Source: Lophium mytilinum (Eukaryota > Ascomycota > Dothideomycetes > Mytilinidiales > Mytilinidiaceae). From it: a DNA stretch of 64,000 nt. The translations under genes were made by a program, and so were the position numbers. Shown here one piece after another: positions 52,219-63,960 of the stretch. The first letter of the stretch is position 1. Each line of letters begins with the position of its first letter. The stretch lies in assembly GCA_010093605.1 (NCBI GenBank), contig MU004197.1, positions 868,001 through 932,000 of the forward strand, given 5' to 3'. The notes beneath the pieces were generated by a model. It was not told the DNA's origin. It ran no database searches and saw only the letters and a program-made list of their open reading frames with translations.

Positions 52219-53955
52219 ATGAGTAAAACAATTCCCCTTGCTTCCTACCTCTTCACTCGACTCCGCCAGCTCGGCGTGGGCGCTGTGCATGGCGAACCCG
52301 GCGACTATTCCCTCCGTGCTCTGGATTTCATCCGCCCCGCCGGCCTACGCTGGATAGGGAACTGTAACGAACTTAATGCCGGCTACGCCGCTGATGGCTA
52401 TGCAAGAGTAAAGGGCATGTCGGCGCTTTGTACGACGTACGGAGTTGGTGAGCTGTCGGCCATTAACGCTGTCGCCGGCTCTTACGCCGAGTACTCGCCC
52501 GTGGTGCATATTGTCGGTTGCCCTGCGAGGAAGGTATATGCTTCCAATAGGTTGGTGCACCATGCTCTCGAGGTTGGAAATATGCGTGTGTATGCGGATA
52601 TGTATGCAAGGATAACGGCTGCCCAGGCGAATCTCACCGATGCTCGGACTGCTCCTGATATGATTGATCGAGTGTTGGAGGAGTGTCGAGTCCAGAGTCG
52701 GCCTGTGTATATTGAACTACCGTCGGATATGGCAGAGGCACAAGTGGATGGATCAAGATTGAGCGAGCCACTCCACGTCGAGCCTTCTGCAAACGATCAA
52801 GTACTCGAGGGCGCGGTAGTGGAGGATACGCTCAATCGGATATACTCATCTCAGCGTCCGTACATTCTTGTAGACGGTCTCGTCCGCCCGGATGGTATTG
52901 TCGATGAAGTCAACGAGCTTGCTCGCGTGACAGGCTTTCCTACCCTGGCTATCACCTTTGGAGGAGGTATCATCAACGGAAGCTTAGAGAACTACCATGG
53001 TGTGCACGCTGGAAAATTCGGAAGTTTAGACCACACCCCCTACACCGACTCCGCAGACCTCGCGCTCCTATTCGGACCCCTTCTCAGCGACACCAACACT
53101 CAAGGCTGGTCTGCAGTTCCTAAAGAAGACATAACCATTTCCTTCCGCCGCAACTCCATCGACATCGGTGCCACATCCCACGAACTGCAGATCAAGAGCT
53201 TCATGCGATCTCTCCTCTCCAAGCTCGACCCTTCCAAAATCTCTTCCAAAAAGCCAAACCCACCACTAGCTTCTCCCCGGGACCTCCTCAAGAGCCTCTC
53301 CCCGCCCGACCCCTCTGCCCCCATCGACCAAGACACCTTCTACCTCCGCCTCTCCCCCTTCTTCCGCCCCAACGACATCATCATCTGCGCGAACGGCACC
53401 TCCCGCGTCGGCGGCCGCGACTTTATTCTCCCGCCCGGCGCCAAACTCATCAGCTCCGGCGTCTGGTTCTCAATCGGCTACACGCTGCCAGCGGCCCAAG
53501 GGGTCGCCGTCGCGCAGCGCGAGGCTCTCGAAGCGGGGCAGAGCCCTGGCAGGATGATCTTGTTCGAGGGCGACGGAAGTTTCCAGGCTACAGCGCAAGA
53601 GCTCAGCACGATCATACGCTACCGGCTCGACGTGACGATCTTTATTGTGAATAATGACGGGTATACGACGGAGAGACTGATCCATGGGTTACATGAGGAG
53701 TATAATGATCTTGCGCCGTGGCGTTATTTGGAGGCGCCGAGGTTCTTTGGGGCGCCGGAGGATGGGTCGTATGCGGTTGAGACGCATGATGTGAAGAACT
53801 GGGGGCAGTTGCTACAGGTGTTGGAGAGTGAGAGCTTTGGGGATGGGAAGGGGTTGAAGATGGTTAATGTGAGGATGGGGAGGGAGGATGTGACGAAGAA
53901 CTTCAAGGCGGCGTTGGTGTTGGCGGGGGAGCAGTTGTTGGCGGAGTTAAAGTAA
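52219..53955 (+). CDS. Pyruvate decarboxylase (ThDP-dependent)
   Basis: Converts pyruvate to acetaldehyde and CO2 in ethanol fermentation; related fungal enzymes act on phenylpyruvate or indolepyruvate. A single-exon gene of 578 aa starting at MSKTIPLASYLFTRL. The cofactor Glu lies in VHGEPGDYSLRALDFI, followed by NELNAGYAADGYARVKG and TYGVGELSAINAVAGSYAE, which are PDC-type. The active-site His pair is in VHHALE (positions about 112-114). The ThDP/Mg motif is intact: EGDGSFQATAQELSTIIRY through NNDGYTTER, then the HGLHEEYNDLAPWRY end. Length is that of the family. Strong as a PDC-family enzyme; pyruvate as the main substrate is inferred. Confidence 0.93.
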   Translation: MSKTIPLASYLFTRLRQLGVGAVHGEPGDYSLRALDFIRPAGLRWIGNCNELNAGYAADGYARVKGMSALCTTYGVGELSAINAVAGSYAEYSPVVHIVGCPARKVYASNRLVHHALEVGNMRVYADMYARITAAQANLTDARTAPDMIDRVLEECRVQSRPVYIELPSDMAEAQVDGSRLSEPLHVEPSANDQVLEGAVVEDTLNRIYSSQRPYILVDGLVRPDGIVDEVNELARVTGFPTLAITFGGGIINGSLENYHGVHAGKFGSLDHTPYTDSADLALLFGPLLSDTNTQGWSAVPKEDITISFRRNSIDIGATSHELQIKSFMRSLLSKLDPSKISSKKPNPPLASPRDLLKSLSPPDPSAPIDQDTFYLRLSPFFRPNDIIICANGTSRVGGRDFILPPGAKLISSGVWFSIGYTLPAAQGVAVAQREALEAGQSPGRMILFEGDGSFQATAQELSTIIRYRLDVTIFIVNNDGYTTERLIHGLHEEYNDLAPWRYLEAPRFFGAPEDGSYAVETHDVKNWGQLLQVLESESFGDGKGLKMVNVRMGREDVTKNFKAALVLAGEQLLAELK

Positions 53956-56500
53956 GAAGACGAAAGCTGTACTAAATGTGCAGATTTGATTACCTCTACT
54001 CCTTCCATCGAGGGCCAGCTGTATTAATTGATCCCACGAACTTGCTATCCAGATCCTGAAGTTGTCGCAGATTCCGTCTCTTTGCATGGAACAAGGTAGC
54101 CGCCCTGGCTGCAGCAACAGTCATCAGTGCTACCACTGAAATGGTAAAAGCTCCCATATTCGTAATTTCGAGTGCACGGAGGGACTGAATTTTTTTTCTT
54201 AAAGCCATTGTCGGCCCCGTAGGTGGATTCGATTCTGCTGAGGCGTCGCAAGTACTGTGGAGTTGTAAGAACCGGATGCAAACACATCATCTTCAAACAA
54301 CAGGCCTTACTGCTCTCCAGGTTCCCACCACGTTGTTCGTCGACATGTCTGGATGTAGGTTTCATAACGCGACAGGAATTCGCGATCATCACAGCGTGGC
54401 GGGGTTCCGTAACATCTAGACAAGATTGGCACGTTAAAACCCATGGTTCTACAATGGAAGCATGTACATGAGCAGGAGTATGTACCCTACTATGGAGCCC
54501 CAAGCGAAGCACGAACAATCGACGTCTTCCGATCTGCAAGACTGTAGCGTAGCTTGATGGGAGGCAATGCAGGAGTCAGATGTTCTACTACGCGTTAGCT
54601 GTGTATGAGTATAGATGAGCGTACACTAGTTCGCACCTGCTTCTTATCTCTAGTGATAGCGATAATCTCGTGAGAAGGAGTATGAAAATCCAATTGAATT
54701 GAAGCATGTTGCGATAGGCGAAAAATTCACTTTGAATCTGAGTCGAATTCTGACCCTTGTTGTTGCTAATTCGCAAGACAGTGCGCTGGGGCAAGCTATT
54801 GACGTCCTTGGCTGTTAAAGGACACTGGGATATAAAAGCAATTTGTCATGGAGCGAGCGCGAGAAGGGCTCAAATTTCTCTCAATGAATGGGGGAGGGAA
54901 AAAAGTGAATGGTAATAGAGGACGGAAAGATTGAAGCGAATCTTCCTGTACGGAAGCACAGTTGAGTCTAAGTGGAGTGAGCTGTTGGCTCTATATCACG
55001 GTGTCTTCCAGACGTCTAGGGCAAGCATCTGTTTATCGGGCTGGCACGAAATTGCGGCGATTTAACTGCCTACCTAGGTAAGGTGTAGGTGGGCTTCTTG
55101 AGGCCATGGCTCGACGAGGTGCGGGGGTCATCAAGTGGTAGGGGGATGTCAGGAACATTGCATACGCTTTACGCCATTCTAAGTGGTCGAAGCTTTCCCA
55201 TGTGCGGCAAAGGCCTTTGAGCCCTGAAAATCAAATTACCACGAGACATAGGAGTCGCGAGGCGTGGTTTCGGGGAGACAATGCTGAGCCAGGAAGAGGA
55301 CAGCTATTCGCGGCTTACTGGAATGCGCAGCCACAGGTAAGTTTTGCATGCCCGGACATTAAAAAGAGCACTTGAATGTGAATGCCCCTAAGAACAGGGC
55401 GGACTTACAGTACAAGGGAGGACAGGTTTGCTCGGTCCCCGTAATTCATTCACGAGCCATAGTTCCCAAGGCTCGGGGTTCTACCCTGGAGTAGAATGTA
55501 GGGCACTCTTCTTGTAATTATAGGCTGCGAAATGTTGTCAAAGCCGCAGTTGGAGCTCAGCAAGAGGGCGGCCTTGACCTCATCCTCGGTGGCCGTGCAT
55601 TCTCGTGAGAAAAGACTGACTCTCGTCGATCTTCTATTGAAGCATGCAGTAGCACAGTAGAATACTGTAGACAAGAACCGCGTCAAGCGTGCTTCGAAGC
55701 AAACGAGGTGAGCTAGCATCTGACGACCTCAGGAGACTAAAGTATGCTCGCACAGTAGGTGGAGTCTTGTCATGTCGCTCGTCTGGGTGCGTTGATCCTT
55801 GAGTCTCTCCAAATTCTTGTCTGCCTCCAAACTAGACGGAGGGCCTGGCCTGATCCGCCTGATCTGGAGGCGGATAAGGCAAAAAGGCCCGGAGAAAAAG
55901 GCCCGGATAAGGCAACAAGATGGAGAAATGGAGAATGTGCCAGCAGGGCCCAGCACGTGCTAGAGCGGCATTAGGTCATCCACGTGAAGCTTATCAAAGA
56001 GACGCTAGAATTTTCGACGATGGAAATTTGGCTGGTTGACCAATGATGGCACTGCGTCTGGTGGTTTGATCGATGCGAGACAGCTCGACTTTTCCGGAGG
56101 CTATCGATGCGATCGGCAAAAGTGACGCAGAAGCGATGTGTAGATATGCAATAAAATGCTTGATGCGCCCGCCGTGAGTTTGGTTGTCTTTGCAGCAGCT
56201 ACGAAGTTGCACAAAGGGGTGCCACTCTATTCCAAGGTTTCCTCTCAGCCTTACCGGCAGTCGGCCTTTGCATGTCCGTAGCTAAGCCGCTAGAAAGATC
56301 CTCGCCCCTCGCCCTGCCACATGCCGAGGCTCGTGACGCTTCTTGCATGACCCGTCCGTGTGGTGACTTTCGAGTCCTCTTGTCATCATTGTCGAAACAG
56401 TGCCGTGGTCAAATAAGCCGTCGTTACGCTTTCATAACACCACTTCGCCCTGCTAGTCACTAGAACGAACTAAGGCAGTCTCAGGGGGAGTGCTTCATTC
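53956..56500. other. Long intergenic region
   Basis: 2.5 kb, the longest gene-poor stretch. On the minus strand, 54208-53996 encodes a 70-aa peptide with a hydrophobic stretch (MGAFTISVVALMTVAAARAA) and a basic end; it could be a small gene but nothing supports expression. Around 55870-55920 the phrase GGCCCGGA then AAGGC recurs as a short imperfect repeat. The last 300 bp are the upstream region of the Zn2Cys6 gene. Nothing else recognised. Confidence 0.45.
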
Positions 56501-59149
56501 ATGGCTGACTCCGCCTCTCCCACGCACAGTTCAACAACCTCAACGCCGTCTGGAAAGGTCCACACCGGCCGACAACGGACCATCGCGTCGTGCTTGACTT
56601 GTCGAAGACGCAAGGTTCGCTGCGACCATGGTCATCCCATCTGCGGAGCTTGTCAGCGTGGCAATCATATATGCACATATGCCACTGAGCAAGCGGCTCT
56701 CCATCACCAGTCCTCCACGGGAGTGGGGAAGGTATCCAAGCTCTCACCTCCAGCATCATCTAAGCTCGCGCGGAATTCCGATGTTCAAGCCCGACTAGAT
56801 AGACTAGAGGCTCTCCTCGAGAAGGCTGTCACTGGGAGCCAGAATGGGCAGAAAGTCCCATGTAGATCGGACCCCGAGTCTCCTCATGACCGACACCCCG
56901 ATCGTGACCCTCATCCCGGCCTTACCCCGTCTTCTAACAGCGGGAGCATTCATGGTGCCGGAATTTCGTCTGATGGCCATGATGGCACTTTGCTCCTCGA
57001 GGACGGACAATCACAGTTCGTCTCGTCTCTGCATTGGGCTCTATTAGCGGATGAGGTGAGCTACGGCTTTGTCCTATAAAGCCATTTCTATACATTTGTC
57101 AAATTCAGTCTCGCTCTAGTCAAAACAAGAAAACAGCGCTTCACGTCTTAGCTTCTAGCGACATAGATCTCTGTGTTTCACAATACTCCCTCACTGACAC
57201 TCTCCAGATACAAGACATCAAAGCCCTCCTTGGAGACGGATCTGAGCAAGAGACGGCGAACAAGCACCGCCGGCCTACCCAGACATCTTTAGGGACGCTG
57301 TTCGCTTTAGGAAGCGGCACTCACGGAATTGATTTAACCAACTTCTTACCAGATTCACAGGAGCACTGCGAGTCCCTTCTCGACACCTTCTTTACCAATG
57401 TTGACCCTATGACAAGAGTAATCCATAAGCCGACTTTGCTGCGTCAGTTCAATCATCACGTCCGTGATGCCACTCCGCTTGCGTTTGCAATCTTCTTCTC
57501 CGCTACCAACAGCATGAATTCGGCAGCCGTGAAAGAAAAGTACGGTGTTAAGAGGGATCTCTTAATGGAGCGCTTTGAGCAAGGCCTCGAAGTGAGTCTC
57601 GCACGGGATAATTTCCTGACTAGTGCTAGCCTAGAAGTACTGCAAGGATTTGTCCTATGGCTTGTAAGTGCCCCTGATGCCAAGCTGATGTAGTCTTATG
57701 CTCACAGATTAGACTTGTATTACGAAAGAAGATGATATGAGTAAAGCGTGGACGTTGCTGGGGCTTGCGATTAGAATCGGATTAAATCAAGGCCTGCACA
57801 GGGATCCATCACTATTCCCGGCTGGTTCCATGGACACTGTCACCATAGAAGTCCGCCGACGGCTCTGGCATCAGATATGCCACCTTGAATTTCGTGCCGC
57901 CGAGTGCAAAGGACAAGAGCCTACAGTTTCCGATGACGACTTCACTACCATGATGCCCCGAAATGTGAATGACGAGGACTTAGAAGAAGGCAGTAGTCCA
58001 GGAACCGCCCCTTACGATAGAAGCGCATTCACCGACATGGCCTTCCAGCTTGTTCGTTTCACTGGCATGCGCTGCATGAGACGAATCATCCAGAGTACGT
58101 ATCGACTTGAACGCAGGATTCTGTGGTCCGGATTACGAGGACACTCTGCTCCAGATCCAGTGCTGGAGCTTCAGATTCTATACAAAGAAATCAAGACATT
58201 GGTAGATGAGATGATTGAAGAGAATCGCACCAAATACCTGCAGTATTGCGATATCAACGTCCCAATGCAACGGCTTTGCTTAGGCCTTGCGTCCCTAATT
58301 GAGTGGAGACCTTGGGTGTTGTTCTGGCTGAGAATACCTAGAGCCTATCGAGACTCTGTTTTCTCTATAGAGATTCGGAGAACGTAAGTTTCGCTTGTTT
58401 CTTTGTCATGATACTATTGCGCTGGTATCAACGTGTCGAACGGCGTCCCTTTACTCTAGCCCCTTTTTTTCTTGGCTGTTGCCATAAGCTGACTTGGAGC
58501 TAACTAGAATCTTCTTCAAATCCGTGAATCTCATCGAGACCATCAACGGCGCAACAGCTGACGCTGACGCGGAACGATTCCATTGGCACATTGGTGGCCA
58601 TGCATCCTTCCAAGCAATCATGCATGTTCTCTCAGAATTGCGCAACCCGGAATTCGAGACTCCAGATCGACTGCGAGCTTTGCGGGCTCTCCAAATCACG
58701 AGGACGCTCAAGGAGGGGCTCACCAGCAAACCCTGGCTAGTAGTCAAATCCATGATTGACAAAGTGATTTCAGACCACTTAGCCACCCAATTAAATCGTC
58801 CACAAACTACGCCTACTTCTTCCACACCATATTCGACCAGCGAACCAATGGATTTGTCAAAGCAGCTAGCCGAAGTAAATATGGGAACAGGGCCACCTTT
58901 CTACGTCGACGAAAACCCTTCTTACACCCTCCCTGAGCCCACCAGGGCTCCTGGACTATCTGGCCAGGTTGATTTCCCACAAATGAACCTCAACAACATG
59001 GTAGGAATGGACCTACAAGACGTTTCCATGGATTTTGACTGGGTAGGTAGCTGTCTGTATATTCGTAGCTGGCGCGGAGTCCGCTAACAGTAACGTAGGG
59101 ATTCTGGGGGGATCCTGTGGATCTCGCAACCGTCGACTACACTTCATGA
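56501..59149 (+). CDS. Zn2Cys6 transcription factor with fungal-specific TF domain
   Basis: Five exons (56501-57055, 57208-57663, 57713-58383, 58508-59042, 59099-59149) give 755 aa. The binuclear zinc cluster at about 31-58 is intact: six Cys in CLTCRRRKVRC then HPICGACQRGNHIC, preceded by RQRTIAS. A predicted linker and coiled coil follow (VQARLDRLEALLEKAV). The middle homology domain (about 210-560) has SLLDTFFTNVDPMTRVIHKP, WTLLGLAIRIGLNQGLHRDP and EVRRRLWHQICHLE, the usual fungal_trans blocks. The C-terminus ends DFDWGFWGDPVDLATVDYTS, an acidic-aromatic tail suited to activation. The exon 3 acceptor is ATTAG at 57712; the CACAG six bases upstream would give a stop. Nuclear regulator; target genes unknown. 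Confidence 0.9.
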
Positions 59150-59913
59150 CGCTTTTTCGGTAGCGTACATTCTATAAGAACTCTACCCCATCATGCTTGA
59201 CAGTGCTGGGTCCGGAAGCCGTTGTTGGAGGGCAGGCAGGAAACGCGACGTCCTGCCAAGCGGGCTCCAAGAATTGCCGCAATCGTGTGTCCGTCCCTGT
59301 CTTCAATATGCAACAAGCTTCACATCAGCTTCGGGAGTGCAGACGACACGTATGACGACAACGCCGAGTCACTGCGAGCCAGACTTCGACACAAGGCTAT
59401 CGAAAGATTTCTTCGCCAAGGGCCGAGCAAAAGCTACAGTCAAATAAGGCGGTGCTTCGATCCCTACGAGCCTTCTTGAACTGTGCTTTACTGTACAGTT
59501 CCAAGGACCAGGGAGCCCGTGATCGAATTGGGCGAGGATGGGCAGCCCTGACATGCCATAAGCAGTCATACTCCATAGCGTTTTCATGTATACCGTTTTA
59601 GATTCTTTGTGCAATATTGTCTACATAGAGCTTGAGAACCACCCCGTTTGCCCACGATGCGTGCTTCTCTAGAGGCGTTTCAGGGATAGAAGATACCAAT
59701 GCTAGGAATGCTTATAAAGTCATCAAAAGGGGCCCTCTGCGTGCCAAAATAAACCACCCTCTTGGTTTGACTTACATATTAGGCTGAGATCGTGAACTCT
59801 AATATGTATCCAATGTGGACGTGATGTGAATTTTGATAGAGTATGTTTGAATCAATCTAAAGGGTAGTCAAGTATATCCAGCGCTCTAGAGCATGACCAG
59901 CACAAAAATGCTC
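59150..59913. other. Intergenic region, convergent 3' ends
   Basis: The Zn2Cys6 gene (plus) and the wax-synthase-domain gene (minus) converge here. Frames at 59193-59614 overlap on both strands and have no motif. Confidence 0.5.
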
Positions 59914-61530
59914 CTAAAATGCAATGCCGCTCTTCCACCATGTCGAACCGCGATGAAAATAGGCCCATTGGCCTTCCCACGGCCATCCACCCCATAGCAG
60001 CCACCGGTCGTCTCCCGGTGGCCCTAAACCTATTGCCCTCAAAGGGCTGAACGGGACAGGGTCTGTGAGCCAAATCCCACCTCTCGCCATGTCGTCAGCC
60101 ATAAGCGGAGCAGTGTAATACCCCCATATATGGAGATAAGCGACGGTGAAGCCCAAACGTATCGGTTTGGGTACGTAGTGGTGCAACCCAGCTCGCCGCG
60201 CGAGCTTTGTAAGGACATCTTCGACCAGACAACCGAGTCCCTGCGTCATGAAGAACAAAAACGGGCGAAGGGGAGTAGTAGGGCCAGCTTGAGTAGCGCT
60301 TCCGCACGCATGCATGAGTCCTGATAACGCGAATGCAGTGAAGACCTGGATGAGTTTTGCGGGGACTGAGCGGGGATTCATGCCGATTGCGGCGATGAAG
60401 GATTTCGAGGGAGCCTCGAGCCCGAAGCGGAAGGTTTGATGCCACCAGTCTGCCCAGGTGCCCGCGAGGCCGCGCTCGACCACGTGGATGGCGCTGCCGA
60501 AGGTAGGAGGGTACATCCACGGTTCTGCCCAGGCGCCGACGAAGGCGCTGGCGACTCCGGCGAAGAAGAGGGGGCTGAATGTGTAGACGGCTTCCAAGGC
60601 ATAGCGGACGCCGAAGAGGGTTACGTAGAGCCGGTATGCTCGAAGCAGGACTGGAGAGCTTGATATGAATGAGGGAAGATAGGTTGGGGGTGGGAGGTCG
60701 GGATATCCCCAAAAGTAGGGGTCGCGAGCCATGATGCCCTTTGCTAGGTCAAGACACAGATAGCTAATCGCAAGTGTTCTAAGGTTTGCAAGTAGGAGCT
60801 CTCGTCTCGTTGGATACGACTCGGTGACTCCGGCATGAGCGTGCTCTGTAGCAGCTTTCGGTCCGGAGTTCTCTCGTAGTTGCTCTCGAACCCACTTTGG
60901 TGGACGCGATATCGTTCGCGTTCGCCAGCTCCAGTTGGCTCCTCGGGTATTCCCAGTCAGGTCTATGACCCATTGCAGCCGGTCTTTGATGGATTCTAGT
61001 GGGTAAGGCTGCCAGGCGAAGCTTTTCTGACGTCGACTAGAAAGAGCTTGACCTTCATTCTTCTTCTCAATCTCTTTCGAACGCTCTTTGGCCGGATGGG
61101 TACCACCGTATTGAACGTTGTTCTCCTGGTGCGAAGTCCCGTTTTCTTGAGGACGTTGATTTTTGTATACCATTCGTTGGAAGTCTGACTGCGCATCGTT
61201 GAAAATGATGTTCGCCGTGCAGGCTATTACCAACCAAGCTGAAACGACTCCGTTCGCGTAGCACGGTGCCATGTTACGCGTAGTACAAAAAGTGATCTGA
61301 TATGCAGTGAAAGCAATGATGAAGGCAAACACCAAGTAACGTGCTTTTCGAATGAAATAGGAGTTGTTATGGGGTATGAGGAGATAAAGAACAACCGCTG
61401 CAGCTGGAGCACCACACCATGGGAACACAATGGGCTCGTACTTCCCAGATGCAATGTTCGCATCATATTGGGCATAGTAGTAGTGGAGGAGTTCACGGGA
61501 CGTGACCGGAAAAGAGGGAGGTCCCGTCAT
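59914..61530 (-). CDS. Wax synthase-domain (membrane-bound acyltransferase-like) protein
   Basis: A single-exon gene of 538 aa. It is a multi-pass membrane protein: FPWCGAPAAAVVLYLLIP, ARYLVFAFIIAFTAYQITFC, VVSAWLVIACTANIIF, ALEAVYTFSPLFFAGVASAF and others. The C-terminal part carries the wax synthase domain pattern WADWWHQTFRFGLEAPSKSF and then FALSGLMHACGS, where the His is the likely catalytic residue of this MBOAT-like fold. In fungi this domain is found in acetyl/acyltransferases of secondary metabolism as well as in orphan proteins. No synthase gene lies nearby, so a metabolite cluster is not supported. Substrate unknown. Confidence 0.85.
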   Translation of the reverse strand: MTGPPSFPVTSRELLHYYYAQYDANIASGKYEPIVFPWCGAPAAAVVLYLLIPHNNSYFIRKARYLVFAFIIAFTAYQITFCTTRNMAPCYANGVVSAWLVIACTANIIFNDAQSDFQRMVYKNQRPQENGTSHQENNVQYGGTHPAKERSKEIEKKNEGQALSSRRQKSFAWQPYPLESIKDRLQWVIDLTGNTRGANWSWRTRTISRPPKWVREQLRENSGPKAATEHAHAGVTESYPTRRELLLANLRTLAISYLCLDLAKGIMARDPYFWGYPDLPPPTYLPSFISSSPVLLRAYRLYVTLFGVRYALEAVYTFSPLFFAGVASAFVGAWAEPWMYPPTFGSAIHVVERGLAGTWADWWHQTFRFGLEAPSKSFIAAIGMNPRSVPAKLIQVFTAFALSGLMHACGSATQAGPTTPLRPFLFFMTQGLGCLVEDVLTKLARRAGLHHYVPKPIRLGFTVAYLHIWGYYTAPLMADDMARGGIWLTDPVPFSPLRAIGLGPPGDDRWLLWGGWPWEGQWAYFHRGSTWWKSGIAF

Positions 61531-61894
61531 CCTCCTGCCGGTGGCGGTGAAGGATGGGCTTGACGTCTAAGATTGAGGGACCTGGAGACCAAAGAGATAA
61601 TGGAAGATGAAAGTCAGCTGGCATCTTACAGTCAGCAGCTAAAATAGACTTCCTTTAACCTACATGGTGGCGTTGGCCTGAAATCCGTGCGAGGCGTGGT
61701 GTAAGTGACGTACATATGTAATTTATTTAGTTTTTAATTACGCGAACGCTAAGCTAGATACGAAGTGGAACTTCAACACCAACGCTTTTCCATCACGACT
61801 TTTGCTACCACTAAACGTCGAAACCTCGTCGCCCACCCCTTCGTGTTATTATTTCACTTTAATTGGGAGATCGCGCCTGCGGGATTCAGCCAGG
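61531..61894. promoter_or_regulatory. Divergent promoter region, wax-synthase-domain gene / rbg1
   Basis: A 364-bp spacer between divergent starts, AT-rich in its centre (TTTATTTAGTTTTTAATTA near 61720). No gene seen. Confidence 0.5.
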
Positions 61895-63409
61895 ATGGTC
61901 AATATCACAGAAAAGATTAAGGAGTAGGGCTCGGGGTCATTTTTAGTGTGAAGGATGAACTGACTCGATGCAGGATCGAAGAGGAGATGAGGAGGACTCA
62001 GAGTATGAACACTCTTATTATGTACCTGTCCAAATGCTGACTATTTACAGAGAACAAAGCCACCGGTACGGATAGCTTTTGGAAATACGACATATTGCTG
62101 TAGTGTGCTGATTTTCCCCGCAGAATACCATCTCGGTCTTCTCAAAGGGTTCGTCCAACGTGATCATAAATCCCATCTTAAAGAGCTTCATGCCAACTGC
62201 CATACAGTAAACTTGCTCGACTACGAGCGCAGCTTCTCGAGCCTGCCCCTGGTGCGGGCGCCAGTGCTGGAACAGGCTTCGACGTGAGCAAAAGCGGCGA
62301 CGCACGCATTGCCCTCGTAGGCTTTCCATCCGTCGGCAAGTCGACTTTCTTGTCCAAGATCACGAAGACCAAGAGCGAAGTAGCTGCGTATTCTTTCACC
62401 ACTCTGACCGCCATCCCCGGTGTGCTCGAGTATGGAGGGGCCGAGATTCAAGTTCTCGATCTTCCAGGTATCATTGAGGGCGCGGCCGAAGGCAAGGGAC
62501 GAGGTCGGCAGGTCATTTCTGCGGCGAAGACGAGTGATCTCATTCTCATGATTCTGGATGCTACGAAGAGGGCCGAGCAGCGCAAGCTGTTGGAAGCGGA
62601 ACTGCACGCTGTGGGCATCAGGCTGAACTGCGATCCCCCGTATGCAGGGTCAATTGATATGAATTATTTAAGTATACTAACAATGCATAGAAACATTTAT
62701 CTAAAAGCAAAGAAAGCTGGGGGGATGAAGATTACCTTCTCGGCGCCACCTAAGTATCTCGACGAAAAGATGCTCTACAATATCCTCCGCGACTACAAGA
62801 TCCTAAACTGCGAGGTCCTGGTCCGAGATGAGTACGCAACCGTTGACGACTTCATCGATGTCATCATGAAAGATCACAGGACCTATATCAAATGGTAGAC
62901 TACGTTTCTCTCTCCCTACGTCCTCTTCCCCTCATCCGCAAATTCCTGCCAAGCTAACGGCGAACCATAGTCTCTACGTCTACAACAAAATCGACAGCGT
63001 CTCCCTCGACTTCCTCGACAAACTAGCACGCGAAGACCACACAGTCGTCATGAGCTGCGAGCTAGACCTCGGCATCCAAGACGTCGTCGAGCGCTGCTGG
63101 GCGGAACTCCGGCTCATCAGGGTCTACACAAAACGGTTTGTTCCCGTGAACTCTGACTCCCGTTACGTAGAATGCCTCTAACATCCCCATAGGAAAGGAA
63201 TCGACCCCGACTTCTCAGAAGCCCTCATTGTCCGCTATAACGCCACCATCGAGGACGTATGCGACCAGATTCACCGCACCATCAAAGACACCTTCAAGCA
63301 CGCACTCGTATGGGGCGCTAGCGCTCGCCACGTTCCGCAGCGCGTTGGGCTGGGCCATGTGGTTGCGGACGAGGATGTGGTGAGTATTGTGACGCGGTAC
63401 ATGGCATGA
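61895..63409 (+). CDS. rbg1: Developmentally regulated GTP-binding protein Rbg1/DRG1
   Basis: A ribosome-associated TRAFAC GTPase of the Obg-like DRG family that, with its Dfrp/Tma46 partner, aids translation. Eight exons: 61895-61923, 61974-62002, 62051-62065, 62124-62148, 62208-62639, 62691-62894, 62971-63135 and 63193-63409, giving 371 aa. The first four are only 29, 29, 15 and 25 nt, and together read [19 protein letters not shown] and [14 protein letters not shown], the conserved DRG N-terminus. GTPase motifs: GFPSVGKS (G1), DLPGIIEGA (G3), NKID (G4). The TGS domain follows ([13 protein letters not shown] to [13 protein letters not shown]). The 51-nt intron 62640-62690 is in frame and stop-free, but has a TACTAAC branch site. 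Phases agree at all seven junctions. Confidence 0.94.
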
Positions 63410-63616
63410 GCAGTCAGTATGTACATCGAACACAAGATACCAAAACTACCTCCAAATAAACAGCTGAGCCATTGATCAATGCGTCCTTTCTCTATATACA
63501 AGAGGACTATATGCTGTCTTACACTCCCCTGACGCCAGACTTCCCTCATAACGATCCATTCATCCTATCATCGCGCTTGTAGTAAGAACCCTCGTTACTA
63601 AACTCTCGACTCCCGA

Positions 63617-63960
63617 TCAATAATCCCTCCTCCCCTCCTCCGCTAGCTCCCCAAGCTCCCTTGCCGTCTCCGCACACTTCCCCAGCACCCTATCCGCCTG
63701 CACCAATCTGACCCTCAGCCTGCGCGCAAAATCCGGATACCGCCCCGCCTCCGTCTCCTCCCCTTCCTCCACTGCCACGAGCTGCAGGTCGCGGACAAAG
63801 TTATCCAGCTCGCGCGTGATGGCGCTGATCATGCCGTCGAAGGTCGCGCGCACGAAGCTGCGGTGGTTGCGCTCGACCATGGTAGACAGCTTGGGGAACA
63901 GGCGGCATTGCTGGATGTGCTTGCTCATTATTTCTTTGCGGCGGGCGTCGCTGCCAGGGC
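63617..63960 (-). CDS. 3' end of a gene running off the window
   Basis: The last exon of a minus-strand gene. It starts after an acceptor at 63961 (branch site TTACTAAC about 25 nt before), and the intron reaches the window edge. The visible 114 codons read PGSDARRKEIMSKHIQQCRL, then KLSTMVERNHRSFVRATFDG and a helical, charged tail (RELDNFVRDLQLVAVEEGEE, FARRLRVRLVQADRVLGKCA). The long helices recall the C-terminal bundle of fungal dynamin-like/SLIP-GC-type large GTPases, but this is a guess without the N-terminal part. An internal ATG at 63928 is not the start. Confidence 0.6.
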
